Source: Bacillota bacterium (GTDB taxonomy: Bacteria > Bacillota > Clostridia > Lachnospirales > Lachnospiraceae). From it: DNA of 23,292 bases. The stretch is taken from NCBI GenBank assembly GCA_023434365.1, contig JAEYSV010000069.1, positions 1 to 23,292 of the forward strand, given 5' to 3'. A model generated the notes under the pieces. It did no database searches, was not told where the DNA came from, and saw nothing but the letters and a program-made list of their open reading frames with translations. The position numbers and the translations under genes are program-made. Shown one piece after another: positions 22,447 to 23,292 of the stretch (position 1 is the first letter of the stretch; each line of letters starts with the position of its first letter).

Positions 22447-23031
22447 ATGGCAAAGCTATACTTTAAATATGGTGCGATGGGCAGTTCTAAAACTGCCCAG
22501 GCGCTCATTACAAAGTTTAACTATGAAGAACGAGGGATGAAGGTGTGGTTGATTAAACCACAGATTGATACAAGAGATGAACAAAGCGTATGTCGTTCTA
22601 GAATTGGTTTAGAGGCTCCGGCAGAGTTAATTCCAGCTGAGGCGAGTCTGTATGAGTTATACCAACAACGAGCACACGAGGGGGATAATGTTATTATCGT
22701 AGACGAGAGTCAGTTTCTTACTGAGAGCCAGGTGGATGAGCTTGGAGATATCGTTCTGGATTTTGATATTCCGGTAATGTGCTTTGGATTAAAGACTGAC
22801 TTTTTAACCCATATGTTTCCTGGCAGTAAGCGTTTGTTAGAGATTGCAGAATCTGTTTCTGAGATAAAAACGATCTGTTCCTGTGGACGTAAAGCAACGG
22901 TAAATGCCAGAATTGATCAAAACGGCAATGTAATTACAGAGGGTGAGCAGATCTTTATTGGCGGCAATGAAAGTTATATCGCGATGTGCTTTAAATGTTA
23001 TAAAGAAAAATGTAAGGCACAAAGAAGCTAA
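22447..23031 (+). CDS. tdk: Thymidine kinase (type II)
   Basis: A 194-residue kinase that phosphorylates thymidine or deoxyuridine with ATP, the first step of pyrimidine deoxynucleoside salvage. The N-terminus AKLYFKYGAMGSSKT carries the P-loop at 9-16, in the GAMGSSKT form seen in Clostridia instead of the usual SGKS. The Walker B and catalytic site is IIVDESQFL (83-91), with E87 as the likely base. The lasso region contains the zinc ligands CSC (144, 146) and CFKC (181, 184). CFGLKTDFLTHMFPGSKRL (112-130) is typical of type II enzymes. The gene starts two bases behind the permease 2 stop, so it belongs to the transporter operon and suggests that deoxynucleosides are among the imported substrates. 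The ribosome site AAGGGG is moderate at 10 bases. A terminator follows. Confidence 0.95.
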   Translation: MAKLYFKYGAMGSSKTAQALITKFNYEERGMKVWLIKPQIDTRDEQSVCRSRIGLEAPAELIPAEASLYELYQQRAHEGDNVIIVDESQFLTESQVDELGDIVLDFDIPVMCFGLKTDFLTHMFPGSKRLLEIAESVSEIKTICSCGRKATVNARIDQNGNVITEGEQIFIGGNESYIAMCFKCYKEKCKAQRS

Positions 23032-23073
23032 TATAATTATGCTTATATACTTAGTATTATAAACGAAGGGCAT

Positions 23074-23119
23074 AAATAGAGAAATCCGGTAAGGAGTATC
23101 TATTTAGCTCTTCTTTTTT
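23074..23119 (+). terminator. Terminator after thymidine kinase
   Basis: AAATAGA (23074-23080) pairs with TCTATTT (23099-23105), with TCC/GGA pairing inside, followed by CTTCTTTTTTA. The hairpin is moderate and the T-tract is displaced by a few bases. Confidence 0.5.
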
Positions 23120-23129
23120 ATGATATAGG

Positions 23130-23292
23130 ATTAGGGCGTCAAAAGCCCTAATTAAAATTATAGTACGTCAATTTGCACAATTCTGTTTGTGAATCGTGAT
23201 GCAAGGCATAGTTCATTCGCAACACGCTCTCGCTTGGATGAAGTTCGTAGTGGCACATAAGGCCCTAAAATACAGGGCCAAAGTGCCAACGA
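23130..23292. repeat. Structured dispersed element, copy B (cut by window end)
   Basis: It opens with a hairpin ATTAGGGC (23130-23137) / GCCCTAAT (23145-23152), then CGTCAATTTGCAC (23166-23178), TAGTTCA (23209-23215) and the strongly conserved 23218-23239. The inner stems are TGGCA (23251-23255) with TGCCA (23284-23288), and GGCCCT (23261-23266) with AGGGCC (23274-23279), around an AAAATAC loop. These are the same stems as in copy A with different but still pairing bases. The right arm lies outside the window. Both copies have the same orientation and both follow the 3' end of a plus-strand gene. Confidence 0.85.

Overview
The window looks like chromosomal DNA of a low-GC Gram-positive bacterium of the Clostridia, most likely Lachnospiraceae (Lachnoclostridium / C. 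phytofermentans-like). The grounds are AT-rich third codon positions, strong AGGAGG ribosome sites, the IreB-RuvX-DUF1292 block, RNase J, a ThiI without rhodanese domain, and a tandem pair of BMP lipoproteins with a nucleoside ABC transporter. The family calls rest on motifs and gene order read by eye; no database search was possible.

Layout. 1-365: the 3' end of an unrecognised gene. 534-2474: a GH42 beta-galactosidase with less AT-biased codon use, bracketed by 77-bp direct repeats (381-457 and 2488-2564), which suggests an inserted cassette. 2703-8000: housekeeping genes centred on RNA modification: rsmE, a cysteine desulfurase with thiI, a convergent HPr-like gene that lacks the phosphorylated histidine, and mtaB. 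8034-14037: ireB, ruvX, DUF1292 protein, a Fur-family regulator, RNase J, a short MltG-like membrane protein, trmR and trhP. Apart from the inserted fur and RNase J genes this matches the Bacillus yrzL-yrrK-yrzB-yrrL-yrrM-yrrO order. 14259-15681 (minus strand): an ECF sigma factor and its membrane anti-sigma partner. 15904-23031: two paralogous BMP lipoproteins, each with its own promoter and terminator, then an operon of ABC ATPase, two permeases and thymidine kinase, which together form a nucleoside uptake and salvage module.

How the genes work together. Five products act on tRNA or rRNA bases: RsmE (m3U1498 of 16S rRNA), ThiI fed by the cysteine desulfurase (s4U8), MtaB (ms2t6A37), and TrhP with TrmR (ho5U34 then mo5U34). 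The final module binds nucleosides with the BMP lipoproteins, imports them through the two permeases driven by the double ATPase, and traps thymidine or deoxyuridine by phosphorylation.

The most unusual signal is non-coding. A dispersed element of about 190-210 nt occurs just downstream of trhP (14046-14260) and again after tdk (from 23130, cut by the window edge). Copy A folds into one long nested stem-loop. The two copies differ by paired, compensatory changes in the inner stems and share an unpaired sequence block, which is what a structured RNA family or a structured mobile element would show. Other non-coding points are a tandem pair of 41-nt double-hairpin units after thiI, hairpins over the fur and RNase J leaders, and a probable AUA start codon in the first permease gene. 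No tRNA, rRNA, CRISPR array or transposase gene was seen, and no gene-free stretch exceeds 300 bases.
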